Source: Terriglobales bacterium
GTDB taxonomy: Bacteria; Acidobacteriota; Terriglobia; Terriglobales; Acidobacteriaceae
Direction: 5' to 3'
Assembly: GCA_035573675.1 (NCBI GenBank)
Contig: DATMAB010000027.1
Coordinates: 349,447 to 413,446 of the forward strand
Length of the DNA: 64,000 bases
Numbering within the stretch: position 1 is the first letter of the stretch; the number at the start of each line of letters is the position of its first letter. The translations under genes and the position numbers were made by a program. Below the pieces are notes generated by a model. The model saw only the letters and a list, made by a program, of their open reading frames with translations. It was not told where the DNA came from and ran no database searches. This document shows, one piece after another, positions 8,722-17,939 of this stretch.

Positions 8722-11568
8722 GTGGATATCAATCTGATTCGGACGCTGGCGGAAGCAGCCTTCGCCCTGCTGCTGCTCGCTTCGTTTTCTCTCTACCTCC
8801 GCCGCCGCACTACCCGCCTGCACGGGCAGATCCACGAAAACCTGCTGGCGTTTTCCAGTCTGGACGTGGATCCGCGGCGCATGATGGACGCCACTGACCT
8901 CGTCCCCAGCCTGCAGAAGTTCCTGGACCGGCTGGCCACGCTGCTCCGGGTGGAGAGCATCGCCATCTCGATCGAAGGCCCACTGCGCAGCACGCTGCCT
9001 TCAGTGCAGCGCGGCTTCACCAAGGACTTCCTGGAGCGCGGGGAGCGCTACGGCGGCCTGGCGGCGCTGGCGCAGTTAGCGCGTGCCCGCGGAGGGATTT
9101 ACTCGACGCTCGACCTGCAGGCAGAAGCGCGCCTCGATCCGGAACGGGCGGCGGCAGCCTGGAGTGTTTTCCAACCGGACAAAGTGTGGTCCGTGACCGC
9201 CGTCCGCCTGGAGACGCATGAGCGCGAGATGGGCCTGCTGGTGTTCGGGCATCCGCGCGGCCAGACCTTCAGCCAGGAGCAGCTCCGCCTGCTCAAGGGC
9301 GTGGCCATGCAGATCGCCCTGACGCTGGAGAACTACGTCTTCATGCATGACGCTCAGCGGCGCACGCGCGAGTTCGAATTGATGACGCAGATCGGGCAGG
9401 TAGTGAGTTCGCGCCTCGATCCCGATGAAGTGCTGCTGGCCGTGCAGCGTGAGCTGGGCCGCCTGTTCGACACCTCGACCTTCTACGTAGCGTTCCAGTT
9501 CGGCGACCAGATCCGCTTCGAGCTGGAGGTCGATGAAGGGGAGATCCGGCCCAAGCGCTCCACCAAGGCCGGCAACGGTCTGACCGAGTACATCGTGCGC
9601 ACCGGACGTCCGCTGCTGGTGGAAGCGGACATGGAGACGGTTCGTACGCGCCTGGGGCTCGATGGCAGCCTGCGCCCGTCAAAGTCGTTCTGCGGCGTGC
9701 CCATCCTGATGTACGGACGGCCGGTGGGCGCCATGGCCGCCATGCACTACGCCAAGGAGTACGTCTACGGGCAGCGCGACCTGGACGTGATGACCACGGC
9801 TTCCGGCTACGTGGCCGTGGCCATCGAGAACGCGCGCATGTTCGCTGAGGAGCAGCGCCGCTCGCGCTACCTGGGCTTTTTGAACAACATCTCCAAGACC
9901 GCCATCTCCAGCCAGGACGCCGACCAGATGATGGCGGAGATCGTGGGCGAGATCCAGAAGAACTTCCACTACGACCACATCGGCATTGGCTTGCTGGACT
10001 ACGCCACCAAGGACATTGAGATCAAGGCCGAAGCCGGCTCCACGGCGCAGGCGCTGGGCAAGCGCGTGCCGCTGGGCGTAGGCATTCTGGGCCGCGCCGC
10101 GCGCACCTCCGAGATGGTGCTGGTGCAGAACACCGGTGAGAGCCATTTGCTGGGCATCCTGCCGGAATCGAAATCGGTGCTGTGCGTCCCCATCGCCTAC
10201 AGCGAGACCATGCTGGGCGTGCTGAACGTGGAGAGCCGCCGGGAGAACGCCTTCAGCGAGCAGGAAGTGCTGATCCTGCGCACGCTTGCCGACCTGCTGG
10301 CGACCGCGCTGCACAACGCCTTCGTCTTCCAGAAAATGCAGCAGCAGTCCATCACCGACGGCCTGACCGGGATCAAGACAAGGCGCTTCTTCGTGGAAGC
10401 CCTGCAGGCAGAGTGGAAGCGCGCCTCGCGTACCGGGCGCCCGTTCTCGGTTGTGCTGATCGACCTGGACAAGTTCAAGGAAGTGAACGACTCGATGGGG
10501 CACCTGGAAGGCGACCTGGTGCTGGCGCGCATCGGGCGCCTGCTGGAGCAGAAGGTGCGGCAGTCGAACGTGGTGGCCCGCTACGGCGGGGACGAGTTCA
10601 TCATCCTGATGCCGGAAACCGGAATGGAACAGGCGCAGATCCTTTCCGAGCGCCTGCGGCTGTGGATCGCCACCGATCCCATGCTGAACGAGCGCCACAT
10701 CACCGGCAGCTTCGGGGTGGCCACCTTTCCGCTCCACGGCGCGACGGTGGAGGACGTGGTGCGCGTGGCCGACGCGGGCATGTACGTCTCCAAGCGCAAG
10801 GGCGGCAACCACGTCTCCATCGCGGGCGAGTTCGCCGAAGGCGGGCAGCAGCCCCACCAGCAGCTCATCTCCAGCTACGTGGAGGGCTTCCTGCAGCGTG
10901 AACACACGGGACCGTCGGCGGCCGAGGAACTGGTGAGCACCCTGCGACAGTTGAGCTCCGAGTGCAGCGAAGGGGACCGCGCCGAAGTGCTGATGAACGC
11001 GCTGCGCACGCTGACGCGCGCCGCCGAGTCGCGCGAGATCGCCGCCTCCGGGCACGGCGAATCCGTGGCGCGAATCGCCGAGGCCATTGGCCGCGAATTG
11101 ATGCTCAAGCCGGAGGACCTGGCGGACCTGGTCTACGCCGCGCGTATCCACGACGTGGGCAAGATCGTGATTCCCGAGCGCTTCCTCAACAAGCCGGACC
11201 TGCTCAACGACAGCGAGTACACCGTGGTGAAGGAGCACGTACGCTTGGGAGCGCAACTGCTGGAGCTGGTTCCCGGCGCCATGCGCGTGGTGCGTTTTGT
11301 GCGCCACCATCACGAACGCTTCGACGGCACTGGCTACCCCGACGGGCTCAAGGGCGAAGAGATCCCGCTGGGCGCGCGCATCATCGGCGTGGCCGAGGCC
11401 TATGCCCTCATGACCACGGAGCGGCCGTACGCCCAGGTGCGCAGCCAGCAGGAAGCCATCGCGGAGATGGAGTCGCTGAGCGGCACGCAGTTCGACGGCA
11501 TGCTGGTGCGCCTGCTCGTCCACCACCTGAAGACCAAGGCCGAAGCTCCGGCGCGCAAGGGCCGGTAG
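8722..11568 (+). CDS. GAF-GAF-GAF-GGDEF-HD-GYP cyclic di-GMP enzyme
   Basis: About 949 residues with the GTG at 8722 as start (GTG 8710 is an alternative); the upstream extension is proline/arginine-rich and unlike coding sequence. Order: one N-terminal membrane span (LAEAAFALLLLASFSLYL), three GAF-like sensor regions at about 40-190, 205-370 and 385-540, a diguanylate cyclase domain with intact RYGGDEF (GGDEF at 622), and a C-terminal HD-GYP phosphodiesterase with HDVGK (H810) and HHHERFDGTGYP. The cyclase inhibitory site that normally reads RxxD is RQSN, so product inhibition is probably lost. It can in principle both make and degrade c-di-GMP, with the GAF domains setting the balance. Convergent with ispF. 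Confidence 0.93.
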   Translation: MDINLIRTLAEAAFALLLLASFSLYLRRRTTRLHGQIHENLLAFSSLDVDPRRMMDATDLVPSLQKFLDRLATLLRVESIAISIEGPLRSTLPSVQRGFTKDFLERGERYGGLAALAQLARARGGIYSTLDLQAEARLDPERAAAAWSVFQPDKVWSVTAVRLETHEREMGLLVFGHPRGQTFSQEQLRLLKGVAMQIALTLENYVFMHDAQRRTREFELMTQIGQVVSSRLDPDEVLLAVQRELGRLFDTSTFYVAFQFGDQIRFELEVDEGEIRPKRSTKAGNGLTEYIVRTGRPLLVEADMETVRTRLGLDGSLRPSKSFCGVPILMYGRPVGAMAAMHYAKEYVYGQRDLDVMTTASGYVAVAIENARMFAEEQRRSRYLGFLNNISKTAISSQDADQMMAEIVGEIQKNFHYDHIGIGLLDYATKDIEIKAEAGSTAQALGKRVPLGVGILGRAARTSEMVLVQNTGESHLLGILPESKSVLCVPIAYSETMLGVLNVESRRENAFSEQEVLILRTLADLLATALHNAFVFQKMQQQSITDGLTGIKTRRFFVEALQAEWKRASRTGRPFSVVLIDLDKFKEVNDSMGHLEGDLVLARIGRLLEQKVRQSNVVARYGGDEFIILMPETGMEQAQILSERLRLWIATDPMLNERHITGSFGVATFPLHGATVEDVVRVADAGMYVSKRKGGNHVSIAGEFAEGGQQPHQQLISSYVEGFLQREHTGPSAAEELVSTLRQLSSECSEGDRAEVLMNALRTLTRAAESREIAASGHGESVARIAEAIGRELMLKPEDLADLVYAARIHDVGKIVIPERFLNKPDLLNDSEYTVVKEHVRLGAQLLELVPGAMRVVRFVRHHHERFDGTGYPDGLKGEEIPLGARIIGVAEAYALMTTERPYAQVRSQQEAIAEMESLSGTQFDGMLVRLLVHHLKTKAEAPARKGR

Positions 11569-11633
11569 CCGCCTTCAGCGCGCCAGCCGGACGAAGAACG
11601 CGAATGCTCTCATAAGCCGTCGGACCAGGACGG

Positions 11634-12113
11634 TCAACGGCGTTGCCGCGGGCGGCGGGTGAGCAAGACCACCACCTGCGCCATGGCGGTGTTGCGCAGG
11701 CCCAGGCCCTCCGGCGTCTTTGCCTTCAGGCTGACAGCCGAGACAGCAACGCCGAGGAGTCCGGCCACGTGTTTGCGGATGCGCAGGGCATGCGGGCCGA
11801 CTTTGGGCTCTGCCAGCACCAGGGTAGAATCCACGTTGGCGACGCGGAAGCCTGTGCGTGCGACCTGCTTCAACGCTTCGCCCAGGAAGATGGCGGAGTC
11901 CGCGCCCTTCCATTTCTTCTCCGAGGGCGGAAAGTAGGAGCCGATGTCACCGGCGGCCACGGCGCCCAGCAGGGCGTCGGTCAGGGCGTGCAGCAGGACG
12001 TCGCCGTCGGAATGCCCGGCCAGGCCGCGCGGGTGCGCCAGCCTCACCCCGCCCAGCTTCAGCGGGATGCCGCGACGAAAAACGTGCGAATCAAAACCGT
12101 AGCCGATTCTCAT
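11634..12113 (-). CDS. ispF: 2-C-methyl-D-erythritol 2,4-cyclodiphosphate synthase
   Basis: 159 residues, starting at ATG 12113 (MRIGYGFDSHVF). IspF cyclises CDP-methylerythritol 2-phosphate in the MEP isoprenoid pathway. The zinc ligands are D8 and H10 in FDSH and H42 in LAGHSDGD; the phosphate-binding GADSAIFLG, NVDSTLV and KAKTPEGLG motifs are all intact. It lies downstream of ispD on the same strand, but the usual close ispD-ispF junction is broken by a spacer of about 200 bp that contains a gene remnant framed by inverted repeat arms. Confidence 0.96.
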   Translation of the reverse strand: MRIGYGFDSHVFRRGIPLKLGGVRLAHPRGLAGHSDGDVLLHALTDALLGAVAAGDIGSYFPPSEKKWKGADSAIFLGEALKQVARTGFRVANVDSTLVLAEPKVGPHALRIRKHVAGLLGVAVSAVSLKAKTPEGLGLRNTAMAQVVVLLTRRPRQRR

Positions 12114-12122
12114 GCTCTTCCG

Positions 12123-12152
12123 CCGCGGATTCACGCGGATGAACGCGGATTC
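12123..12152. repeat. CGCGGATT word array, left arm
   Basis: CCGCGGATTCACGCGGATGA continues with ACGCGGATT. It is inverted relative to the array at 12288-12317, so the two arms frame the GxxExxY remnant. Confidence 0.8.
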
Positions 12153-12154
12153 TT

Positions 12155-12285
12155 CTTTCTCTCATTTGCAAAGACAAAGCGATTGAACTGAGGCTTCGGT
12201 TCAAAATTGAGGAGCAGGCCCACTTCGACTGGAGTCGCACGCAGGTAGTTGTCCCGCCTATCGCCAAAGTATTGATTCTCCATTT
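12155..12285 (-). pseudogene. C-terminal remnant of a GxxExxY family gene
   Basis: Reading on the minus strand, the peptide NYLRATPVEVGLLLNF followed by EPKPQFNRFVFANE matches the C-terminus of GxxExxY proteins (typically NYLKATGxEVGLLxNFG...FKRxVF). Complete members are about 120-130 residues with a catalytic-looking GxxExxY helix near the N-terminus; only the last 35-40 residues remain and no start codon or N-terminal half is present. The remnant lies exactly between two inverted CGCGGATT word arrays. The match to the family is from memory of its conserved tail and should be confirmed by search. Confidence 0.7.
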
Positions 12286-12287
12286 TC

Positions 12288-12317
12288 TTATCCGCGTGTA
12301 TCCGCGGAAATCCGCGG
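12288..12317. repeat. CGCGGATT word array, right arm
   Basis: TTATCCGCGTGTATCCGCGG continues with AAATCCGCGG. It is the inverted partner of 12123-12152. The ispD stop codon follows within 5 bp. Confidence 0.8.
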
Positions 12318-12318
12318 T

Positions 12319-13044
12319 TCAAGCGTTTTTCTTTTCCTGGGCCAGATAAAACTCAGCCAGCTCCAAATCCGCCGGGCTGGTGATCTTGAGGTTGCGGGCG
12401 GAGCCCATGACCACCGCCACCTCATGTCCCGAGCGTTCGACCAGGGAGGCCTCGTCGGTGCCGGTGAAGCCGTCCGCCTGGGCTTCATCGAAGGCTTTCT
12501 TCACTACATCGTAGCGGAAGCCCTGCGGGGTCTGAGCCATGACCACGCGCTCACGCGGGATGGTGGTGATGACGATAGCACCCTCGGCGGTGCGGTCGAC
12601 TTGCTTGATGGTGTCTACAGCAGGGACGCCCGCGATGGCTGCGCCATGCCTGGCGGCGGCAGCGATCACGTTGCCGATGGTCTCCCTGTCCACGAAGGGG
12701 CGCACGGCATCATGCACCAGCACGATATCGTCCGGGGCCGGCTGCGAGCGGCGCTCAAGCTCCGCCAGGGCGTTGGCCACCGACTGCTGGCGGTTTTCGC
12801 CACCCTCCACCAGGCGGACCGGGCGCGCCGGGCGCTCCTGGTCCAGGCGCGGGGCGAAGCGCTCGCTGTCCAGTGAACGCAGCGCCACATAGATCTCGGC
12901 AACCTCGGCCAGGGCGGTGAACTTGCGCAGGGTATGTATGAGGATGGGGACGCCGGCCATCTCGGTGAACTGCTTGGGCGCACCCGCCACGGGCGCCATG
13001 CGCGTGCCCAGCCCAGCGGCGGGGATGATGACGAAGACCCTCAT
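12319..13044 (-). CDS. ispD: 2-C-methyl-D-erythritol 4-phosphate cytidylyltransferase
   Basis: 241 residues. IspD couples CTP to methylerythritol 4-phosphate in the MEP pathway. The nucleotide loop PAAGLGTRMAPVAGAPKQF is at residues 8-26, followed by VEGGENRQQSV, VHDAVRPFV with the metal aspartate, and TDEASLVER near residue 200. Length is normal. It precedes ispF, with the remnant element in between. The start ATG lies 25 bp from an inverted GTCAGTGGCCAG word array that fills the spacer to the PIN/TRAM gene. Confidence 0.96.
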   Translation of the reverse strand: MRVFVIIPAAGLGTRMAPVAGAPKQFTEMAGVPILIHTLRKFTALAEVAEIYVALRSLDSERFAPRLDQERPARPVRLVEGGENRQQSVANALAELERRSQPAPDDIVLVHDAVRPFVDRETIGNVIAAAARHGAAIAGVPAVDTIKQVDRTAEGAIVITTIPRERVVMAQTPQGFRYDVVKKAFDEAQADGFTGTDEASLVERSGHEVAVVMGSARNLKITSPADLELAEFYLAQEKKNA

Positions 13045-13069
13045 CGGGGGCGAAAAGTATAGAACAGGT

Positions 13070-13228
13070 GTCAGTGGTCAGTGGCCAGTTGCCAGTTGAA
13101 AAAAGCCAAGAGGCAGCCACGGATTACACGGGTGAGCACGAATGACTTCTATGGCTGAGTGCGGAACGCGGAATGCGCCATGCGCGCGGCCTTAACTGAC
13201 CACTGATCCCTGGCCACTGGCCACTGCC
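13070..13228. repeat. Spacer bounded by inverted GTGGCCAGTGG word arrays
   Basis: Left arm 13070-13098 reads GTCAGTGGTCAGTGGCCAG then TTGCCAGTT. Right arm 13193-13228 reads AACTGACCACTGATCCCTGG then CCACTGGCCACTGCC. Read on the other strand the right arm repeats the left arm's words, so the whole spacer can fold back on itself. The right arm ends 1 bp from the stop codon of the PIN/TRAM gene. Confidence 0.75.
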
Positions 13229-13229
13229 G

Positions 13230-14324
13230 TTACGGCTCGACCGGCGGCCGCTCGACCACGATGGGCTGAGGGCGGCGGGCTTCCTGGGCCGGCGAACGCG
13301 GCTCGGACGGTCGGATCTCGGCGGGGCGGATGGCGGCCGTCGAATCGGTGAGCTTGCCGAAGATCATCTTGCCGGCCGTGGTCTGGAGGACCGAGGTCAC
13401 GGAAATCTCCACGTTCTTGCCGATCATGCGGCGGGCATTATCCACCACGACCATGGTGCCGTCGTCGAGGTACGCCACGCCCTGGTTGTACTCCTTGCCC
13501 TCCTTGAGGATAAAGACCTTCATGGCCTCGCCCGGCAGCACGATGGGCTTCAGGGAATTGGCCAGTTCGTTGATGTTGAGCACGGGCACGCCCTGGAGCT
13601 GGGCGACCTTGTTGAGGTTGAAGTCGTTGGTGACGATCTTGGCCTCGTAAACTTTGGCCAGTTCGATGAGCTTCAGGTCCACCTCGCGGACCGTAGGAAA
13701 GTCGTCGTCGACGATCTGCACGTCGAGCGAGGCGATCTTCTGGATGCGTTGCAGGATGTCCAGGCCCCGGCGGCCACGGTTGCGCTTGAGCGAATCGGCC
13801 GAATCCGCCACCAACTGCAGCTCACGCAGCACAAAACGCGGAATCACGATGACGCCGTCGAGGAAGCCGGTTTCGGCGATATCTGCGATACGGCCGTCGA
13901 TGATCACGCTGGTGTCAAGAATCTTGTAGCTCTTCTTGCCCTGCTTCTCGCCCCCGAACACGCCGCCCAGGGCGTTCAGATTCAGCAGGTCGCCCTTGTT
14001 GGCCCCAAGGATGAGGCCGACGTAGGCCATAAGCAGGACGACCATGAGCTGCAGGAAGCTCTGGGTGGAACCGGGAGCGATGCTGTTGCGGATGACCAGG
14101 CTGAACAGGTAGGCACCGAGGATGCCCAGGATGCTGCCGATGGCCGCCCCGATGAGCCGGCGCAGGCTGATGACGCGCAGGCGCACCTCGAACAGGATGA
14201 CCCCCACACCGAGGAGGAACCCGAGGACGGCGGCATAGGCTGCGGGCAGCCCGAAGGGCTTCAGGGCGACGGCCGCCACCGCCACCACCACGATAAAAAT
14301 CAGGCGGATGAGGACTAAATCCAT
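13230..14324 (-). CDS. PIN/TRAM domain membrane protein, YacL-like
   Basis: 364 residues. Four N-terminal membrane spans (about 5-110) carry a cytoplasmic PIN nuclease-fold domain beginning KILDTSVIIDGRIADI, with further acidic residues in VREVDLKLIELA and IVTNDFNLN, and then a TRAM RNA-binding domain (VFILKEGKEYNQGVAYLDDGT, given here as KEYNQGVAYLDDGT). The tail is proline/arginine-rich and probably disordered. This matches Bacillus YacL and relatives, which are often next to ispD, ispF and radA/disA. The exact role is unsettled; an RNA-processing role at the membrane is plausible because the PIN acidic residues are kept. Confidence 0.88.
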   Translation of the reverse strand: MDLVLIRLIFIVVVAVAAVALKPFGLPAAYAAVLGFLLGVGVILFEVRLRVISLRRLIGAAIGSILGILGAYLFSLVIRNSIAPGSTQSFLQLMVVLLMAYVGLILGANKGDLLNLNALGGVFGGEKQGKKSYKILDTSVIIDGRIADIAETGFLDGVIVIPRFVLRELQLVADSADSLKRNRGRRGLDILQRIQKIASLDVQIVDDDFPTVREVDLKLIELAKVYEAKIVTNDFNLNKVAQLQGVPVLNINELANSLKPIVLPGEAMKVFILKEGKEYNQGVAYLDDGTMVVVDNARRMIGKNVEISVTSVLQTTAGKMIFGKLTDSTAAIRPAEIRPSEPRSPAQEARRPQPIVVERPPVEP

Positions 14325-14894
14325 GTCGGGACCTCCTTCCTAAGGCCGCCGGCACTGCTAATGATGCGGCTCCTACCACTTCGGTCCCGTGCAACTTTCC
14401 ACGCTCGGAGCCTATGAAAGATGACGTCGCTCCGACCCGGGACGACAATCCAAACCCCTGCTCCCGGGAATACCTAGCGCCAACCTATAACAACCTCGCT
14501 GCCAAGAGCTATGGCACGGAAGTGCCAATTCCGCGCAGTTATCACAAGAATAAACATAGCACAGCATATTGTTATTGACCAAGTTACTAAAAGGAAGCAT
14601 CGTAGGGTGCGGCAGCGAACGGGCTGCCCCAAGGTCCACAGCGGCGCAGGCGAACCAGCCTGCGCCGAAAAAACAGACTCAGCCCACCCGAAAGGGAGAT
14701 GAGCGGGCTTGCCTCCACCGGACGAGAGGCGGGGGCTGGAAAAACCGGCGCAAAAATTCTCGGGGGAGAACGCGCCGGTTTTTTCCTTTCTAGGCGACTC
14801 CTTTTCAAGCCCTGCGTCTTCACTTTACGGCGCGATTGCCCGCCCGGTACAATCCGCCGTTCCGGCGTCCGGGCCGGGACTGAGGGAGGCAGAA
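14325..14894. other. Long divergent intergenic region with hairpin and AT-rich patch
   Basis: 570 bp between the PIN/TRAM gene (leftward) and the M1 peptidase gene (rightward), so it must hold both promoters. An AT-rich patch at about 14535-14590 includes TTATTGACC. A perfect stem GGCGCAGGC/GCCTGCGCC with a 6-nt loop (about 14643-14666) is followed by A-rich sequence, and a weaker AGCCCACCC/GGGCT hairpin follows. I see no convincing coding frame. The hairpin lacks a T-tract in either direction, so it is not a standard terminator. Confidence 0.5.
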
Positions 14895-17051
14895 GTGCCC
14901 AGGCAAGGCATCGAAGCCACGCTGCTCGCAGTGCTGATGACCGCCACGCTGCCGGCGTGGGCCAAGTACATCCCCGACCCCATTGTGAAGTACCAGATCA
15001 GCGCGCGGCTCGACCCCCGCACCAAGATGGTGCACGGCAGCGAGACCATCGAGTGGCGCAACGCTTCCGGCGACACCATCACCGACTTGCAGTTCCATCT
15101 GTATCTGAACGCCTTCAAGAACACCCAGACCACATTCATGCGGGAAGGAGGCGGCACGCAGCGGCGGGTGAAGTTCCGCGCGCGTGAGGACGCCTGGGGC
15201 TACATGCAGGTGCGCCGCATCCTCGTGGACGGCGAGGACCTGACCATCGCGATGGAGTACATCCAGCCGGACGACGGCAACAAACAGGACCAGACGGTGA
15301 TGCGGCTGCCGCTTACGCATGCCATCGGGCCGGGCGGGCGGGCCAAGATCGAGATCGAGTGGGTGTCAAAGCTGCCGCGGGTGTTCGCGCGCACGGGATT
15401 CCAGGACGACTTCTTTTTCGTGGCCCAGTGGTATCCCAAGCCGGGAGTCTATGAAGCGGCCGGGGAGCGGCATCGCGGCCGGGGCGGGTGGAACTGCCAT
15501 CAGTTCCACGCCCAAAGCGAGTTTTACGCGGATTTCGGCACCTTCGACGTGGACCTGACGGTGCCGCGCGACTTTGCCGTGGCCGCCACCGGAATGCGCC
15601 GCAGCCGCACCGAGAATCCCGATGGCACCGCCACGTACAACTACTACCAGGAGGACGTGCACGATTTCGCCTGGGTGGCGCAGCCGCTGTCCCAGGTGGT
15701 GATCGACGAACGCACGTTCGTGGCCAACGAGCGCGTTACGGAAGATGAGTATCGTGAGTGGGCGGAGAAGACCGGGGTCTCGCCCGACGAGCTGCGGCTG
15801 GACGACGTGCGAATCATCCTGTTCATGCAGAAGGAGCACGCGGCCCAGGCGACCCGGCACTACTGGGCGGTAGCCCACGCCATCAAGTGGTACGGGCTCT
15901 GGTACGGGAAGTACCCCTACGAGACGATCACGGTGGTCGATCCGCCGTGGAGCGGGTCCGGGGCCGGGGGCATGGAGTATCCGACCTTGATTACCGCCGG
16001 AACGGTGTTCTGGCCGGGCAAGGCCGACCTCCACGAAGGGCCTGAGTCGGTCACCGTGCATGAGTTCGGCCACCAGTACTGGTACGGGCTGGTGGCCAAC
16101 AACGAGTTCGAGGAAGCCTGGCTCGACGAGGGCTTCAACACCTACTCGACCGGCAAGGTGCTGGAGCGCACCTTCGGACCCGACTATTCGTACGAGTACA
16201 TTCTCGGAGTGCCGGTGCCGGCGCGGCCGTGGGTGAAGATCTGGGCGCCCCGCTATCCGTGGAAGGGCGTGAAGCAGGTGGGCATCGGGCAGTACTGGGA
16301 GTGGGTGCCGCTGTTCCAGCAATACGGCCGGACGCGCGCCTTTTGGGAGTACGCAGCCACGGATCAGGTGCAGCGCAACGCCTGGGAGTTCTTCAACCGC
16401 GAGAGCTACTCGGCACAGTCCTATGCCAAGACCGAGCTGACCCTGCGCACGCTGGAGGAAATGCTGGGAGACCGCTGGCCGCGGGTGATGCGCACCTACT
16501 TCCAGCGCTGGCGCTTCCGGCATCCCGATGCGCAGGACTTCATGGCCGTAGTGCGGGAAGTCTCCGGGCGCGACATGGGCTGGTTCTTCGACCAGTCGCT
16601 GAACTGGTCCAGCACCCTGGAATACTCGGTGACCTTTCATACGGGCAAGCGCACGCCCAAGGAGGGCTACTTCGACGACAACGGCGAGCCGAAACTGGTC
16701 ACGGCCTCACCCGCGCCGGCGCCGGGAACGCCGGACAACGTGGAGTCGGAAGTGATCGTGCGCCGCCTGGGCAACATGCGGTTTCCGGTGGTGCTGCACG
16801 TGAGATTCGCCGACGGAAAGGAAGTGCGGGAGCGATGGGACGGGAACTATCGCTGGGCGAAATTCCAGTACCGCAACCGGCCGGCGATCGTCTCGGCGGA
16901 GATCGATCGCGATTTTACCTGGAAGCTGGAAGTCCCGCGGACCGACAACAGCGCGCTGGCCGAGCCCGTGCGCCTGGCGGCCGACAAGTGGTATCTGCGC
17001 TGGGTGGTGTGGATCCAGAACGTCCTGATGACTTTTTCTTTTTTTGCGTGA
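14895..17051 (+). CDS. Secreted M1 family metallopeptidase
   Basis: 718 residues from GTG 14895, chosen because GGGAGGCAGAA precedes it and it opens directly into a signal peptide (ATLLAVLMTATLPAWA, cleavage before KYIPD). The zinc site is HEFGHQYWYG (H389) with the third ligand in NNEFEEAWLDEGFNTYS, and the substrate-anchoring GAMEN-like loop is GAGGMEYPTLI. Family knowledge: M1 enzymes are aminopeptidases; the exported acidobacterial forms probably process peptides outside the cytoplasm. The gene is followed at 3 bp by a membrane protein gene and is probably cotranscribed with it. The M1 fold runs to about residue 600; the rest is beta-rich. Confidence 0.9.
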   Translation: MPRQGIEATLLAVLMTATLPAWAKYIPDPIVKYQISARLDPRTKMVHGSETIEWRNASGDTITDLQFHLYLNAFKNTQTTFMREGGGTQRRVKFRAREDAWGYMQVRRILVDGEDLTIAMEYIQPDDGNKQDQTVMRLPLTHAIGPGGRAKIEIEWVSKLPRVFARTGFQDDFFFVAQWYPKPGVYEAAGERHRGRGGWNCHQFHAQSEFYADFGTFDVDLTVPRDFAVAATGMRRSRTENPDGTATYNYYQEDVHDFAWVAQPLSQVVIDERTFVANERVTEDEYREWAEKTGVSPDELRLDDVRIILFMQKEHAAQATRHYWAVAHAIKWYGLWYGKYPYETITVVDPPWSGSGAGGMEYPTLITAGTVFWPGKADLHEGPESVTVHEFGHQYWYGLVANNEFEEAWLDEGFNTYSTGKVLERTFGPDYSYEYILGVPVPARPWVKIWAPRYPWKGVKQVGIGQYWEWVPLFQQYGRTRAFWEYAATDQVQRNAWEFFNRESYSAQSYAKTELTLRTLEEMLGDRWPRVMRTYFQRWRFRHPDAQDFMAVVREVSGRDMGWFFDQSLNWSSTLEYSVTFHTGKRTPKEGYFDDNGEPKLVTASPAPAPGTPDNVESEVIVRRLGNMRFPVVLHVRFADGKEVRERWDGNYRWAKFQYRNRPAIVSAEIDRDFTWKLEVPRTDNSALAEPVRLAADKWYLRWVVWIQNVLMTFSFFA

Positions 17052-17054
17052 GAC

Positions 17055-17939
17055 ATGCCGCCGGTCCGAAGCGCGAAAACGGCGATGACGGCGGGACTGC
17101 GGGCCGCCTGGCGCGCGCCCTGGATGGTGCTGGTGTTCTTCGGCGCCAACCTGCTGCTGGCCGCCGCCGTGGCCGCGCCCATGCACCTGGCCATCTCCGA
17201 ACACGTCGGCCGCAGCATGGTGGGGGAGGAACTGGCACGGGGCTTCAGCGCCGCCTGGCTCACCGAGTTCCAGATCGCGTACGAAGGATTCCTCGAGGGT
17301 TTTTCCGTCGCCATCGTATACGGAGGGCTGCTTTTTCTGGCGCTCAACACGGTGCTGGCCGGAGGGGCGCTTGAGGTGTTTGCGGAAGGCGAAGGGGCGC
17401 GCATGGACGCCTTCGGACGCGGCATGGGAAAGTACTTTGCGCGATTCGCCCGGCTGGCGCTGATCGGGTCGGCGCTCTACTTCCTGGCTTTCCTGGTGTG
17501 GCAGGACCAGGCCTCCAAGCTGCTGGACCGGGTGTTCCGCGGCTCCGTCACCGAGTACTGGCATTTCTATCTCAACTGGGTGCGGGCGGCCCTGCTGTTC
17601 CTGTGCGTCATGCTGATCAACGTGACGCTGGAATACGCGCGCGCCGACGTCGTGACCTGCGACCGCCAGTCGGCGCTGGCGGCGCTCGGCCAGGCTGCGG
17701 GATTCGTGCTGCGGCACTGGCCGCGGGTGCTGGCCATCTATTTCGGCCTGGGGACGCTGACGCTGCTGGCGATCCTGCTCTACGCCGTTTTTGCCCGCTT
17801 CTTCCCGCAGTCCTCCGTGGTGACCGTGCTGGTGTGGTTCGTGGTGGCGCAGGCCCTGCTGTGGGCACGCTGGCTGTTCCGTCTGGCCTCGTGGGGCGCT
17901 GCGGTGAACTTCTACGAGCAAATCAGAATTCGTTCCTAA
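17055..17939 (+). CDS. Polytopic membrane protein of unknown function
   Basis: 294 residues with about six membrane spans (roughly 20-42, 85-105, 130-150, 175-195, 225-255, 260-280). No transporter or enzyme motif is recognisable. The arrangement of an N-terminal span pair, a periplasmic segment (ISEHVGRSMVGEELARGF) and repeated hydrophobic blocks resembles uncharacterised multi-span proteins. The ATG lies 3 bp after the M1 peptidase stop, so the two are probably translated from one message. It may anchor or serve the peptidase, but that is inference from position only. Confidence 0.75.
   Translation: MPPVRSAKTAMTAGLRAAWRAPWMVLVFFGANLLLAAAVAAPMHLAISEHVGRSMVGEELARGFSAAWLTEFQIAYEGFLEGFSVAIVYGGLLFLALNTVLAGGALEVFAEGEGARMDAFGRGMGKYFARFARLALIGSALYFLAFLVWQDQASKLLDRVFRGSVTEYWHFYLNWVRAALLFLCVMLINVTLEYARADVVTCDRQSALAALGQAAGFVLRHWPRVLAIYFGLGTLTLLAILLYAVFARFFPQSSVVTVLVWFVVAQALLWARWLFRLASWGAAVNFYEQIRIRS

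Noticed and set aside
9679..11526. 615-codon open frame on the minus strand
   Set aside because: Lies fully antisense to the GGDEF/HD-GYP gene; composition (His/Val/Gln/Leu-rich) is the usual shadow of GC-rich coding DNA.
14643..14666. GGCGCAGGC/GCCTGCGCC hairpin as a terminator
   Set aside because: The following bases are A-rich on the plus strand and there is no T-tract after the stem on either strand.
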